DNA of 49,328 nt, taken from contig JAJFLV010000239.1 in NCBI GenBank assembly GCA_021772535.1, positions 1 to 49,328 of the forward strand, given 5' to 3'. The notes under the pieces are model-generated. The model saw nothing but the letters and a program-made list of their open reading frames with translations, ran no database searches and had not been told where the DNA came from. The number at the start of each line of letters is the position of its first letter. The stretch's first letter is position 1. This DNA comes from Opitutales bacterium. Its GTDB lineage: Bacteria > Verrucomicrobiota > Verrucomicrobiia > Opitutales > UBA2987. Positions 1 to 8,878 of this stretch are shown here, in pieces. A program made the translations under genes and the position numbers.

Positions 1-764
1 TGGGCCAGTTGTTTGACGCCATCGGCCTGGCCATAGAACTGGACCCGGCTACGGTCAATGAGGAGGGATCGGCTCAACTGGATGTTTCCCAGGTATTTGA
101 TGACGACACACTCTTGCCACTCGATCCCACCGATGTCGCCTGGAGCGTGATATCCGGGCCGGTCATATCCCCTTTGGAATCCGGTTTACTTAATGCGAAA
201 ACCGTCGATTCGGTGGACACGCCCGCCGTGATCGCCGCCGCTTACCTGGGAACCGACGGAACGCTTAATATTACCGTATTGAATGTTGACTCCGGCTTCA
301 CCGGGGACGGCCTGCCGGATGCCTGGCAGTCGATGTTCTTTTCACCAGGCGACGCGAAAACCGGACCCGATGATGACTTCGATGGAGACGGACAATCCAA
401 CTTTCTTGAATACGCTTTCAATCTCGATCCCACCGACCGCACCAGCCGTGCAAGCGACGAGCAGGTGCTAGCCTTTTTTACTGACTCGGCTACAAGTAGT
501 TTAAAGACTTCGGTCCACACTGCACAGAGTGGCGATCAATTTTTAGTGCTCACTTTCAAGAAACGCCCTGACTCGGCCGGCCTCGATTATATCGTCGAGG
601 TGGCTTCCACTCCATCGGACTCCGCCTGGGAAGCAACAGCTGTCCTGGTTGAGGGCCCAACCGGTCCCGACGGCGATGGATTGTTTACCGTGACCTACCG
701 GGACAACACTCCAATTTTGGCCGAAACCGCCCGGTTTATCCGCATCCGCGTGGTCCAGCTTTAG
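1..764 (+). CDS. C-terminal part of a secreted TSP3/EF-hand-type repeat protein (5' truncated)
   Basis: The reading frame is already open at the first bases, so the gene begins upstream of the window and only about the last 250 residues are seen. A sandwich-like segment (VNEEGSAQLDVSQVFDDDT, then VAWSVISGP) resembles the Ig-like bacterial surface domains that precede such motifs. Around residues 95-140 lies GDGLPDAWQ followed by DDDFDGDGQSNFLEYAF, an Asp-rich calcium-type loop with a conserved SNFLEY end. This combination is frequent in large secreted proteins of Verrucomicrobia and Planctomycetes. The last hundred residues (FLVLTFKKRP, DYIVEVAST, ARFIRIRVVQL) form a short beta domain seen at the end of that class. 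The exact role is unknown; surface location is inferred. The next gene starts 94 bases downstream on the same strand. Confidence 0.75.
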   Translation, partial: GQLFDAIGLAIELDPATVNEEGSAQLDVSQVFDDDTLLPLDPTDVAWSVISGPVISPLESGLLNAKTVDSVDTPAVIAAAYLGTDGTLNITVLNVDSGFTGDGLPDAWQSMFFSPGDAKTGPDDDFDGDGQSNFLEYAFNLDPTDRTSRASDEQVLAFFTDSATSSLKTSVHTAQSGDQFLVLTFKKRPDSAGLDYIVEVASTPSDSAWEATAVLVEGPTGPDGDGLFTVTYRDNTPILAETARFIRIRVVQL

Positions 765-858
765 CGATTTTTTTATTTTATATTTTCAGCCGCCATTAAG
801 CTGACCTCCAATTACTCTCCAGCCTTATTTTACCTCATCCACCTTGGAAAATATCATT

Positions 859-3800
859 ATGAAAACAATCATTGCGAAAACCTCTAACAATATATTCTCG
901 CACCCGGCTCTTGCGGTTTTAACTGCCATGTGCATGCTATGGTTTTCGGCAATCACCCTGGAAGCGGTGCCCGGAATTATCAACTACCAGGGAAAAATCA
1001 GCGAGGATGGTATTATCTTCGAATCATTGGGTGAGTTCAAATTCGCCTTGGTCAATGCCGGTGGAACAGTCTCCCACTGGAGCAACGACGGCACCAGCGT
1101 AGCAGGCAGCGAGCCGGCCGCTTTTGTTACCCTGGAGGTAACCAGAGGAAATTTCTCCGTCGGCCTGGGCGGTATTTCTCTAGCGGGCATGACCGATCCC
1201 ATTACGCCCGGCATTTTTTCGGCCAACGACGATATTTTTCTCCGCGTCTGGTTTCGCCCAGCTACCGATCCTGGCGCTTTCCAGCTACTGTCTCCCGATT
1301 TGAGGATCACCTCCGAAGGCTTCGCCTTCGCCGCCGCCCACGCATCAGAAGCGGGTACCCTCAATGGACTGGACAGCAATGATTTCCTCCTCAAGAACGA
1401 TCACGATACTTCCCCTGCCGACGGAATCATCGACACTGTCGAGTTCGCTTTCGTCGCCGCGAATGCCACAGATGCCGGTTTCGCAAGCGAAGCCGGCCAT
1501 GCCATCACCGCGGATTTTGCGGTCACGGCCTCTGAAGCTGGTACTCTCAACGGAATGGATAGTAGCGAGTTTCTCATTCGCGCTGATGAAGATGTCTCCC
1601 CCGACAACGGCATCATCGACCATGCCGATTTCGCCTCCAATGCTAATTTCGCAGACGCCGCCGGCGACGCCAACACCCTGGGCGGGCTTTCCAGCGCAGA
1701 TTTTGCTCTGGATATGCACCCTCATGCGGGAGAAGATATTACCAGCGGCAAAGTGGCCGATACCTTCTTGACCGATAATGTGGCCTTGCAGGATACGGCG
1801 AATGTTTTTACCGCGACCAACACATTCAGTAGTGATGAAATGTTCGTTGGGGGGAATAATGATTTTAGTTTTTCAATGCCTCCTAATAGCGCTATGGCAA
1901 GAGGAACATCACTTGCTTTGGTAGGGCAAGATGCCGATCCTCAGGGATTGGGAGAGGGAACGGGAGATTTGGATGGCGGTAGTATCGACTTGTTTCCGGG
2001 AAATGGAATCAACAACGGCGTAAGAGGTTCCATCAATCTTTTTGGAAACACCTCAGTCTTTGGGGGAGATCTGTCGGTTGAGGGCGTCATACTGGGCAAC
2101 CTGACAGGCACAGCGGACAATGCTACCGAAGCCGATATGCTTGATGGATTCGACGGCGCCGATTTCATCCTCCGCAATGATGTGGATGCGACACCGGCTG
2201 ACGGTATTATCGACGAAGCCGATTTTGCCAATTTCGCCGCCATCGCAGGAGATGCGGATTTACTGCAAGGTTTAGGCAGTGCTGAGTTCGTCCTACGCAA
2301 TGAAGTGGATGCGACACCCGCCGACGGGGTAATCGACATAGCTGATTTTGCGAATTTCGCCGATGAGGCTAATTTTCTCGGTGGTAATGAGGCGAGCGAC
2401 TTTCTGGACAAGGCTACCTATGACAACGATGGCAACGGTGAGGTAGATGATTCAAGCCTCTCCGGCAATGTGGCACTTTTGGATAACACCAACACTTTTA
2501 GCGCTTTCAATACTTTCAGTAGCTCGAGCGCCTTCGAGGGGAGCACAATAACAGTTGGTAAGGATCCCGCTTTTTTACTACAGCGGCCTATGAGCACCAG
2601 TGGGGATGGAACCAGTCTATTTATCAATGGTCAAGACGGGCTTTTTGTCCCCCCAGGACTTTCCATTCCCTTCAACGGTGGCGACATTATATTGCAACCA
2701 GGCGCTGGTAACCTCGATGGGGTACCCGGTATAGTCTCCGTACTTGGAGATTTAGGCGTTGACGGAAACATAATAGGAAGCCTCACCGGTACGGCTGACA
2801 GTGCTACCAGTGCCGATGATTCCGATTTACTCGATGGACTTGATTCAACGGAATTCGCCTCTGACTCCCATACTCATTCCGCCGGGGATGCGGATACTTT
2901 GGACAGTTTCGACAGCACCGACTTCATCCTCCGCAATGATGTCGATGCCACACCGGCCAATGGGAATGTAGACCTGGCCGATGTGGCTATTTTGGCAGAT
3001 TTCGCCACCACCGCCAGTGAAGCGGGTACTCTGGATGGTTTTGACAGCACCGACTTCATCCTTCGCAATGATGTGGATGCCACACCCAACAACGGTATCA
3101 TTGATCTAGCTCAGGATGCGGACACTTTGGATGGGCTGGATAGCACCGCCTTTGCCCAACTGAGCACGATGAATAATTTTTCCGCGGAAAACACCTTCAG
3201 CGCTACAAGTATGACAGTAGGAGGGGATAACGATTTTACAATAGGAATGCCGGTGAATACTACCGTCGCTGAAGGAACAACATTTACCATACAAGGGCAG
3301 GATGCGGGTAGCGGAACAGGGGCATTGAAGGGAGGGGATATCAACCTGTCACCGGGAGCTGGCACCACCGGCGGCGTCAGCGGTTCCATCAATCTCAATG
3401 GCGATACGAATGTTACCGGAATGTTGACCGTGACGGATGGCATGGAACTATTGCGGACAATCCTGGTGAGCCCTGATGATGGAGGCGGAACTACCGACAA
3501 TGGGGACATTTTAGTGTCAGCGATCAGCGCCGTAAGCGCCGCGGCTTCCTCTGCCACGCCTTATTTGATAAAAATTGAACCGGGCACTTATGATTTGGGC
3601 GGAACCACCCTGGTGGTCCCGGATTATGTCGATATCGAGGGTTCGGGCAAGGGCATCACGACTATCAAATGTGTTTCCGGAAGCGGTCCGGTTATTCAGA
3701 TGAAAAATTTGGACCATGGTGCCCTCCGGCACCTTTCGGTAGAACACACGGGGGGCAATATAGCCATCGAGATTGAAAATTCCTATGCTTCTCTATTTGA

Positions 3801-4416
3801 GGTCAATGCCTCTTCCACCAATGGATCGACTGCGAATAATATCGCCATAAAAATTCATAACGGAAGCACCTCCATAACCGCCTCATTATGCAAGGTTTCT
3901 GCTTATGCCTATGGCACGTCTCCCATAGGAATAGAATTCGATGGACACCCGGGGGAAATTCTCGATTCGGATGTCACAGCGGCGGGCGGAGGTGGCGGAA
4001 CCTTATCTATCGGGGTTTTAATGAACGATTCCGCTGCCACTCCCACTGGAGGCGGCACCGCCACACTCACCAATGTGGATATTAACGCCTCTGGCGGAAC
4101 TTCCTTCAATGTGGGATTGAGACTGGATGATAGCACCTCGGTTACTTTTAAGGAAGGCACAGCAAGCGCATTGGATAGTGGAGGAGTTGGAATCGAATTA
4201 ATCTCCGGCTCCGAGGCAATCATCGATATCATCAATAGTCAAATTGCGGGTTTTAACGAATCCATCGGCCACAACGACGAAATAGTCAATGTGGTTCTCT
4301 CTCAGTTGGAACCCGCATTATCATTGTCTCCTTCACATCAAATTACCCAGACCTTCTGCTATGACGGAACCTTCATCCCCCTGCCAGATTTTGAGCCAAT
4401 GCCGTTTGGAGGTTGA
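859..4416 (+). CDS. Large secreted modular repeat protein with C-terminal beta-helix
   Basis: This encodes about 1185 residues. I chose the ATG at 859 over an in-frame TTG at 844 because it opens directly on a signal peptide (MKTIIAKTSN..., hydrophobic ALAVLTAMCMLWF, cleavage near LEA). An N-terminal domain beginning PGIINYQGKISEDG is followed by a long repeat region. Units with the core LDGLDSTDFILRN alternate with an Asp loop of the type NDVDATPADGIID; this loop occurs six times (nucleotides 1396, 1582, 2176, 2299, 2935, 3067). Three longer modules starting NTFS and containing GQD and GSINL are interspersed. Residues about 860-1130 have short repetitive strands (YDLGGTTLVVPDYVDIEGSG) typical of right-handed parallel beta-helices of the pectate-lyase kind. 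The architecture recalls tail-fibre or adhesin proteins. No catalytic motif is visible, so a surface or extracellular structural role is inferred. Confidence 0.8.
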   Translation: MKTIIAKTSNNIFSHPALAVLTAMCMLWFSAITLEAVPGIINYQGKISEDGIIFESLGEFKFALVNAGGTVSHWSNDGTSVAGSEPAAFVTLEVTRGNFSVGLGGISLAGMTDPITPGIFSANDDIFLRVWFRPATDPGAFQLLSPDLRITSEGFAFAAAHASEAGTLNGLDSNDFLLKNDHDTSPADGIIDTVEFAFVAANATDAGFASEAGHAITADFAVTASEAGTLNGMDSSEFLIRADEDVSPDNGIIDHADFASNANFADAAGDANTLGGLSSADFALDMHPHAGEDITSGKVADTFLTDNVALQDTANVFTATNTFSSDEMFVGGNNDFSFSMPPNSAMARGTSLALVGQDADPQGLGEGTGDLDGGSIDLFPGNGINNGVRGSINLFGNTSVFGGDLSVEGVILGNLTGTADNATEADMLDGFDGADFILRNDVDATPADGIIDEADFANFAAIAGDADLLQGLGSAEFVLRNEVDATPADGVIDIADFANFADEANFLGGNEASDFLDKATYDNDGNGEVDDSSLSGNVALLDNTNTFSAFNTFSSSSAFEGSTITVGKDPAFLLQRPMSTSGDGTSLFINGQDGLFVPPGLSIPFNGGDIILQPGAGNLDGVPGIVSVLGDLGVDGNIIGSLTGTADSATSADDSDLLDGLDSTEFASDSHTHSAGDADTLDSFDSTDFILRNDVDATPANGNVDLADVAILADFATTASEAGTLDGFDSTDFILRNDVDATPNNGIIDLAQDADTLDGLDSTAFAQLSTMNNFSAENTFSATSMTVGGDNDFTIGMPVNTTVAEGTTFTIQGQDAGSGTGALKGGDINLSPGAGTTGGVSGSINLNGDTNVTGMLTVTDGMELLRTILVSPDDGGGTTDNGDILVSAISAVSAAASSATPYLIKIEPGTYDLGGTTLVVPDYVDIEGSGKGITTIKCVSGSGPVIQMKNLDHGALRHLSVEHTGGNIAIEIENSYASLFEVNASSTNGSTANNIAIKIHNGSTSITASLCKVSAYAYGTSPIGIEFDGHPGEILDSDVTAAGGGGGTLSIGVLMNDSAATPTGGGTATLTNVDINASGGTSFNVGLRLDDSTSVTFKEGTASALDSGGVGIELISGSEAIIDIINSQIAGFNESIGHNDEIVNVVLSQLEPALSLSPSHQITQTFCYDGTFIPLPDFEPMPFGG

Positions 4417-4440
4417 GGCTAAGATATTGCTGACTTTCCC

Positions 4441-5391
4441 TCACCGCCGGGCGGTCCAATGGCGGAGAGAGGCCAGCAGGAAGAATTCGAGGGCGGCGCC
4501 GTCGGAGAGGTTTACTTCGACTAAGCCTGCGATGCGCTCAAGGCTTTCGATAGCCCCGGTGAGAGCCTGAGTAGGTAGAGAAGCATCCTGATCAGTATTG
4601 CCATTTTCAATGACAAAGGATCGGGTGTGAATTTCGATTTCGCAGAAAAGCCGTTGGCGCACCCCTCTGGCCAAGCCTGTTTTTGAGGCATCCAGTTCAT
4701 CATCGCTTAAACCCGCCGGGAGAGCTTCTTTTTCCTCCTTCCAGGCAGATTCTGCAATGGATTTTTGCATGGCTAGAAAGCGGGCCACCAGGCCATAGAG
4801 GGCAAGCACACTATCTGCCTTCTCCCGGTTATGCTGAACCCCCCGAACCAGACTGGAGAGCCATTTCTTGTAATCGCCGAGCCAGTTTTGCCAATCCTCC
4901 CCGGCCAGTAAGTCCAGTTCCACAGGCAGGCGGAAGCTGAAGGTTCTGCTGCGAATGGTATCGAGCAGGTTATAGGGGCGGGTGGTCAGCAAAAGGATGT
5001 TGGTATCGGCGGGCGGCTCCTCCAGGGTTTTCAAAAAGGCATTGGCCGAGGCGCTATTCATGCGGTCGGCCTCGTAAACGATAGCCACTTTGCGGGTTCC
5101 CTGGCTGGGGGAATGATGGATGGACCGGATCAGCTCGCGAGTGGCGTCGATGCGGATACGCCGGGCCTTATGTGAGGGACGCAGGATGAACAAATCGGGA
5201 TGCTGAGAGATCTTGCCCGATTTCCCCAAAAGAACGCCCGCCAGGGCAAAAGCGAGTTCTTCCAGTGTGGTAAGGCTCCGCCCGTGCAAAAGAATTGCGT
5301 GAGCGAGACGATTTTTATCGAGGGATCGCTGGAGAACTTTTACCGGACGGCAGGAGCGGAGGGGTTCATCCAATACGCTGCTTAAGTTCAT
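4441..5391 (-). CDS. holB: DNA polymerase III subunit delta prime-like clamp-loader protein
   Basis: This AAA+-type clamp-loader subunit of about 316 residues helps load the sliding clamp at the replication fork. Recognisable parts are LDKNRLAHAILLHG near the N terminus, KVAIVYEADRMNSASANAFL and KTLEEPPADTNILLLTT (sensor 1 region), then TIRSRTFSF, matching the SRC-type motif. The usual nucleotide-binding P-loop is degenerate (GRSLTTLEELA), as known for delta prime. No cysteine cluster for a zinc module is present. The frame extends upstream to 5595, but only the part from the ATG at 5391 aligns in style with the family. That start overlaps the end of the thymidylate kinase gene by 26 bases, and tmk-holB adjacency is a classic bacterial arrangement. 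The C-terminal third (LLAGEDWQNWLGDYKKW onward) is alpha-helical and poorly conserved. Confidence 0.85.
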   Translation of the reverse strand: MNLSSVLDEPLRSCRPVKVLQRSLDKNRLAHAILLHGRSLTTLEELAFALAGVLLGKSGKISQHPDLFILRPSHKARRIRIDATRELIRSIHHSPSQGTRKVAIVYEADRMNSASANAFLKTLEEPPADTNILLLTTRPYNLLDTIRSRTFSFRLPVELDLLAGEDWQNWLGDYKKWLSSLVRGVQHNREKADSVLALYGLVARFLAMQKSIAESAWKEEKEALPAGLSDDELDASKTGLARGVRQRLFCEIEIHTRSFVIENGNTDQDASLPTQALTGAIESLERIAGLVEVNLSDGAALEFFLLASLRHWTARR

Positions 5392-6136
5392 CCCAGAGTT
5401 TGTCCTCAATCCATTTGCGCGACCTGCTGCCGTCAACAACGATAAAACGCTCCGGAAGAGCCTTGGCCAACAGGAGATATCCTTCGCGAACCTTGCGGTA
5501 AAAGTCGATCGTTTCGTTCTCCATACGGTCCGGCAGATCGGTCGTGCGGTGCCGGATGCGGTCAAATCCCGTCTCGGCCGGTATATCGAGAACAATGGTT
5601 ATATCAGGTATGATGTCACCAACGGCAAATGTGTTGATAATGTGTACCGGCTCGGCGGAAATCTGGCGACCGACTCCCTGATAGACAGTGGTTGAATCGA
5701 GAAAACGATCGCAGAGAATGATCTTTCCTTTATCCAGGGAAGGAACGATCACTTCGCGTACCAACTGGGCGCGGCTGGCGGCGAATAGTAGCAGCTCCGC
5801 CTCGGGGGAAATTTTTGTGCTGGCAGAGGCGTGCTTGAGCAGGTGACGAATTTCTTCGCCGATATCGGTCCCCCCCGGTTCGCGGGTACAGACCACATCG
5901 CAACCGGCATCCTCAAGACGGGTCGATAAACGACTGATCTGGGAGGTTTTTCCGCTGCCTTCGGATCCCTCGAAGGAGATCAAAACACCGCGTTTATTCT
6001 TCTTTGCCGATCTCGGTTTCTTCTCTTTGGCCAGTACAGGGGCCGCTGTTTTCTTTTTTGCCGGAACGCGATCAACAACCGCTTTGGAAGCGGTTTTTTT
6101 TGCTGTTTTGGGCTTAGCTTTTTTTCTAGGTGGCAT
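5366..6136 (-). CDS. tmk: Thymidylate kinase with lysine-rich N-terminal tail
   Basis: dTMP kinase phosphorylates dTMP to dTDP for DNA synthesis in the cytoplasm. The kinase core starts near residue 50: ISFEGSEGSGKTSQ is the P-loop, TREPGGTDIGEEIR the dTMP-binding DR/E motif region, and DRFLDSTTVYQGVGR the second conserved substrate motif. The core length (about 205 residues) is normal. The first 50 residues are extra: they hold 16 Lys and 4 Arg with Ala, Pro and Thr (MPPRKKAKPKTAKKTASKAV), resembling histone H1 or HU tails. A shorter product starting at the TTG codon just before ISFEG would be a standard kinase, so the tail depends on the true start. The ATG at 6136 is the first in frame. 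The gene runs into holB with a 26-base overlap, so the two are probably co-transcribed. Confidence 0.93.
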   Translation of the reverse strand: MPPRKKAKPKTAKKTASKAVVDRVPAKKKTAAPVLAKEKKPRSAKKNKRGVLISFEGSEGSGKTSQISRLSTRLEDAGCDVVCTREPGGTDIGEEIRHLLKHASASTKISPEAELLLFAASRAQLVREVIVPSLDKGKIILCDRFLDSTTVYQGVGRQISAEPVHIINTFAVGDIIPDITIVLDIPAETGFDRIRHRTTDLPDRMENETIDFYRKVREGYLLLAKALPERFIVVDGSRSRKWIEDKLWDELKQRIG

Positions 6137-6241
6137 GGTTTTAAAATTAATATCCTAAGTTATGAACTTCGGATGGAATACTTGATTTAAACTCGGATTA
6201 ATTGGACGAATGTAGAGAATTTCAAGGAAAGTTCTTTCTGC

Positions 6242-6261
6242 ACCCGTGTTAGTCTGTGTCT
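6242..6261 (+). repeat. Degenerate copy of the ten-base-period repeat
   Basis: In the 199-base gap between tmk and the PfkB kinase gene lie two consecutive ten-base units, ACCCGTGTTA and GTCTGTGTCT. They resemble the periodic units found in the gap at 39250-39969. The match is loose (GTGTTA and CTGTGT cores), so this may be a decayed copy. Confidence 0.35.
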
Positions 6262-6335
6262 TTTGTAATTAAGTGACAAGGAATCATAGAGACGATGGTC
6301 GATCAATAGAATTCCAACCAATATTTTCCAGTTTT

Positions 6336-7451
6336 TTAAGAATAATTGCGGATAAAGTTTTCGATTTCAAAGAGGGATGGGCTTTTGCCATGGCGTACAT
6401 AATAGCCGGAAGCAGCCACCCCCACGGTAAGGCAAGCCGGAGGGCTCAGCCCGATAATCTGGGCGGTTGCGTAGCCGGCATTGAAGTGATCCCCGCCGCC
6501 CGTCTCTATAACCGGTTTTTCCATAAAAGGACCGGAAGTCCACCAGGCATCTGCTTTATGGGCGCAAACGGCGCAATCCCTAGGATGAATGACAATGGTG
6601 GGGATGTCCAACCTCTGGCATAGACGGCGGGCCATGGTCTTGAGGCCTTCCTCATCTGGCTCGACCGGCTCATGCCCGGTCAGTTGAAAAACTCTTTGCG
6701 CCTCTTTCAGGTTAAGGCCAAGAGTGACATGGCCGTGATGTGTAAAGCGCTTAATAGTCGCCAACACGCTTTGGATATCCCCATCGGTCCGTTTCTCGGG
6801 ATCGGCAAGATCGATGTAGAAATACCGCCCCCCTTCTCTCGGTCCGAGGTTGGGCAGGATTTTTTCGATCATGGCGGTGAAAATGGCGGTCATCTGAGGG
6901 ATCATGGTCCAGTTCACCATGGCCACAAGATCGGCCCGGGAAAGAGCATCGATAAATTGGCCCTCCCCCACGATTTTTAAAATGTTCCGATAGGTAACCG
7001 CCTCCAGGCTGACCGTCTCTCCAAACATTATTTTTCCATCTTCAAATTCGATTGCGTTGGTTAAACCAGGATCGCACAGGGAGATGGCCTCGGTGCGTTC
7101 AGCAAATTCCGTAAACGCCGGATACACTTCCGGGTACCCCAGAGAACCGATATATTTCACGTTCATCCCGGCTTCCAGAAGGGCATGAGCCATAATGGGA
7201 CCATTGCCTCCTAATTTTTCTTTGTGACGGTAAAGCTCTATGTTGGTGCTCTTGCCGACAGCGTCAGCTATGCGTTGGGCGAATTGCTCAATGGTGGAAA
7301 TCGCGTGAAAATCCTTCCCCCCACCCTCCCGGCGATCGACCGCTGACATTATCCGGTCAACGAACCCGTCGAACCCGACCAAGGCCCGCTTACTGGTAAC
7401 GAGACCACTTTTGCGAGCTAGTTCCTCCAGGGTCTTCGATTTATAGTTCAT
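6336..7451 (-). CDS. PfkB-family carbohydrate kinase
   Basis: This encodes a 371-residue sugar or nucleoside kinase of the ribokinase/PfkB superfamily. The N-terminal motif KLGGNGPIMAHALLEAG corresponds to the family GGN signature, and the C-terminal ETGGGDHFNAGYA is the signature-2 anion hole, with the catalytic Asp in GGGDHF. A usual Thr/Ala-rich DTTGAGD form is replaced by ETGGGDH, which may reflect a distinct sub-group. The substrate cannot be read from sequence; FDGFVDRIM at the start and the conserved metal/ATP region GHVTLGLNLKEAQRVF fit a kinase of unknown sugar. The gene lies upstream of tmk on the same strand but with a 199-base gap, so co-transcription is uncertain. The 231 bases between it and the divergent exbB-like gene at 7683 must hold both promoters; I see no clear promoter hexamers there. 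Confidence 0.85.
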   Translation of the reverse strand: MNYKSKTLEELARKSGLVTSKRALVGFDGFVDRIMSAVDRREGGGKDFHAISTIEQFAQRIADAVGKSTNIELYRHKEKLGGNGPIMAHALLEAGMNVKYIGSLGYPEVYPAFTEFAERTEAISLCDPGLTNAIEFEDGKIMFGETVSLEAVTYRNILKIVGEGQFIDALSRADLVAMVNWTMIPQMTAIFTAMIEKILPNLGPREGGRYFYIDLADPEKRTDGDIQSVLATIKRFTHHGHVTLGLNLKEAQRVFQLTGHEPVEPDEEGLKTMARRLCQRLDIPTIVIHPRDCAVCAHKADAWWTSGPFMEKPVIETGGGDHFNAGYATAQIIGLSPPACLTVGVAASGYYVRHGKSPSLFEIENFIRNYS

Positions 7452-7682
7452 TAAATAAATTGAGGTGGTCTATCGATCAATTCAAGCATGTTGGGGAATA
7501 GCCCTGTCAACGGCAATCTTTTATCAACTACCTCCTTAAATCGGAGCGGTAAAAAAGACATCTTAATTACGAAGTGATAAAAAAATCGGTATTCGAAGGA
7601 TTCAGGTTTGCCAAAAAGGGATCGGCCCGGCGTTAATAAATAAGAGGAGAAAGGAACAGGGAATTACTCAATTGGTCTTTGC

Positions 7683-8432
7683 ATGGTTATGAGTCCGGGA
7701 ACTAGTATAATGCCCTTGGTGGCGACGCTTGGCGATTCGGGCGTTTGGACTTATTTTCAACACTCCAACCTGGCCGGAAAATGTATCGTCATTGCGCTGC
7801 TCCTGTTCAGCCTGCTGGCCTGGACGATTATGATCGGGAAATACCTCGAGCTTTCACGCTTGCGAGACCTTAACCAGAACCTGGAAAAAAGGCTTGGTCA
7901 GTCCCTCACGATCCTGAATATCGAAAGGCCTTTTTGGCAAAACGTTCGCGGTCCTTATGCTGATTTGATGAGAAGCGCCGTGCACGCCTACTATCTTACC
8001 GATTCCCGCGCAGCCTCCAAAGCAGCCCGCATCGGCCATGTGGAAAACGCTCTGCAACGAGTGGTGGCCCGAGCCGCCATCACCTATGAGAGCAAGATGG
8101 TTCTGCTCGGGTCAATTGTCACCGGGGCTCCTTTTCTAGGGCTTCTGGGCACCGTATGGGGCGTCATGGACGCCTTTGGAAGCATCGCCCTTAAAAACAC
8201 TGCCAGCATACAGATGCTGGCGCCGGGAGTTTCGGGAGCGCTCTTGACCACGGTGGCAGCCCTGCTCGTAGCCATACCCTCCGTTTTCGGTTATAACTTT
8301 TTGCTCACACAGACAAAAATCGCCATCACCGAGGTGGAAAATTTTGCCAGCTCTTTGGCCGACCGAATAGAAATCGAAGATTTTGAGACGGAAAATGAAC
8401 CCGGGTCACAAGCCTTGCCAACGGATCACTGA
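7683..8432 (+). CDS. exbB: MotA/TolQ/ExbB-family proton channel subunit
   Basis: This 249-residue inner-membrane protein belongs to the family that uses proton flow to energise TonB or TolA. Three membrane segments are visible: residues about 30-52 (CIVIALLLFSLLAWTIMIG), about 137-160 (MVLLGSIVTGAPFLGLLGTV) and about 180-205 (GVSGALLTTVAALLVAIPSV). The segment GLLGTVWGVMDAF is the diagnostic ExbB/TolQ signature. The large cytoplasmic loop between the first two segments is as expected. A second ATG lies two codons downstream; a purine-rich stretch (aggagaaaggaacaggg) is about 30 bases upstream, too far to decide the start. It leads an operon with the exbD-like and tonB-like genes. TolQ versus ExbB cannot be settled, but the TonB-like third gene favours ExbB. 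Confidence 0.9.
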   Translation: MVMSPGTSIMPLVATLGDSGVWTYFQHSNLAGKCIVIALLLFSLLAWTIMIGKYLELSRLRDLNQNLEKRLGQSLTILNIERPFWQNVRGPYADLMRSAVHAYYLTDSRAASKAARIGHVENALQRVVARAAITYESKMVLLGSIVTGAPFLGLLGTVWGVMDAFGSIALKNTASIQMLAPGVSGALLTTVAALLVAIPSVFGYNFLLTQTKIAITEVENFASSLADRIEIEDFETENEPGSQALPTDH

Positions 8433-8452
8433 GAATAACAAAAGATCGCTCC

Positions 8453-8878
8453 ATGGCACGAACATTTCAGAGAAAAGAACGCCTCAGCGCCGTGTCCGAG
8501 ATCAACGTTACGCCCTTGATTGACCTGGCTTTCGCGCTATTGATCATTTTCATGATCACCGCTCCTCTTCTCGAGCAATCAATCTCCCTGGAGTTACCGG
8601 TTGAATCACCTAAAAACCAGGGCCAATCGACAGAGCCGCGCTACCGGACAATTTCCATCGACCGCGAGGGGATCTATTATTGGAATACCCGACCGGTTAC
8701 CCTGGAAGAGCTGTCCGGCCTGCTCGAAAATTTATCGGCCAACCCGGCGCCGCCGGTGTTGAACATCCGGGCGGACGCAGGATTGCCCTACCAGCAAGTT
8801 ATTACCCTCATCGACCTGATCCAGGAGAAAAATCTCTCTGAAATCAGCCTGGACACACAAGTGGACGTCTCGCAATGA
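8453..8878 (+). CDS. exbD: ExbD/TolR-family biopolymer transport protein
   Basis: This encodes 141 residues with one N-terminal membrane helix (LIDLAFALLIIFMITAPLL) and a periplasmic domain. EINVTPLIDLAFALLIIFM is the family signature with the functionally critical membrane Asp (in PLIDLAF). The periplasmic part (ISIDREGIYYWNTRPVTLEEL and LNIRADAGLPYQQVITLIDL) matches the ExbD/TolR fold. The stop overlaps the next start in an ATGA junction, implying translational coupling with the TonB-like gene. It follows the ExbB-like gene by 20 bases. Confidence 0.92.
   Translation: MARTFQRKERLSAVSEINVTPLIDLAFALLIIFMITAPLLEQSISLELPVESPKNQGQSTEPRYRTISIDREGIYYWNTRPVTLEELSGLLENLSANPAPPVLNIRADAGLPYQQVITLIDLIQEKNLSEISLDTQVDVSQ

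Noticed and set aside
4441-5595. Longer delta prime frame beginning at 5595
   Set aside because: The extra 68 residues lie in the coding part of tmk in another frame and do not resemble the family.
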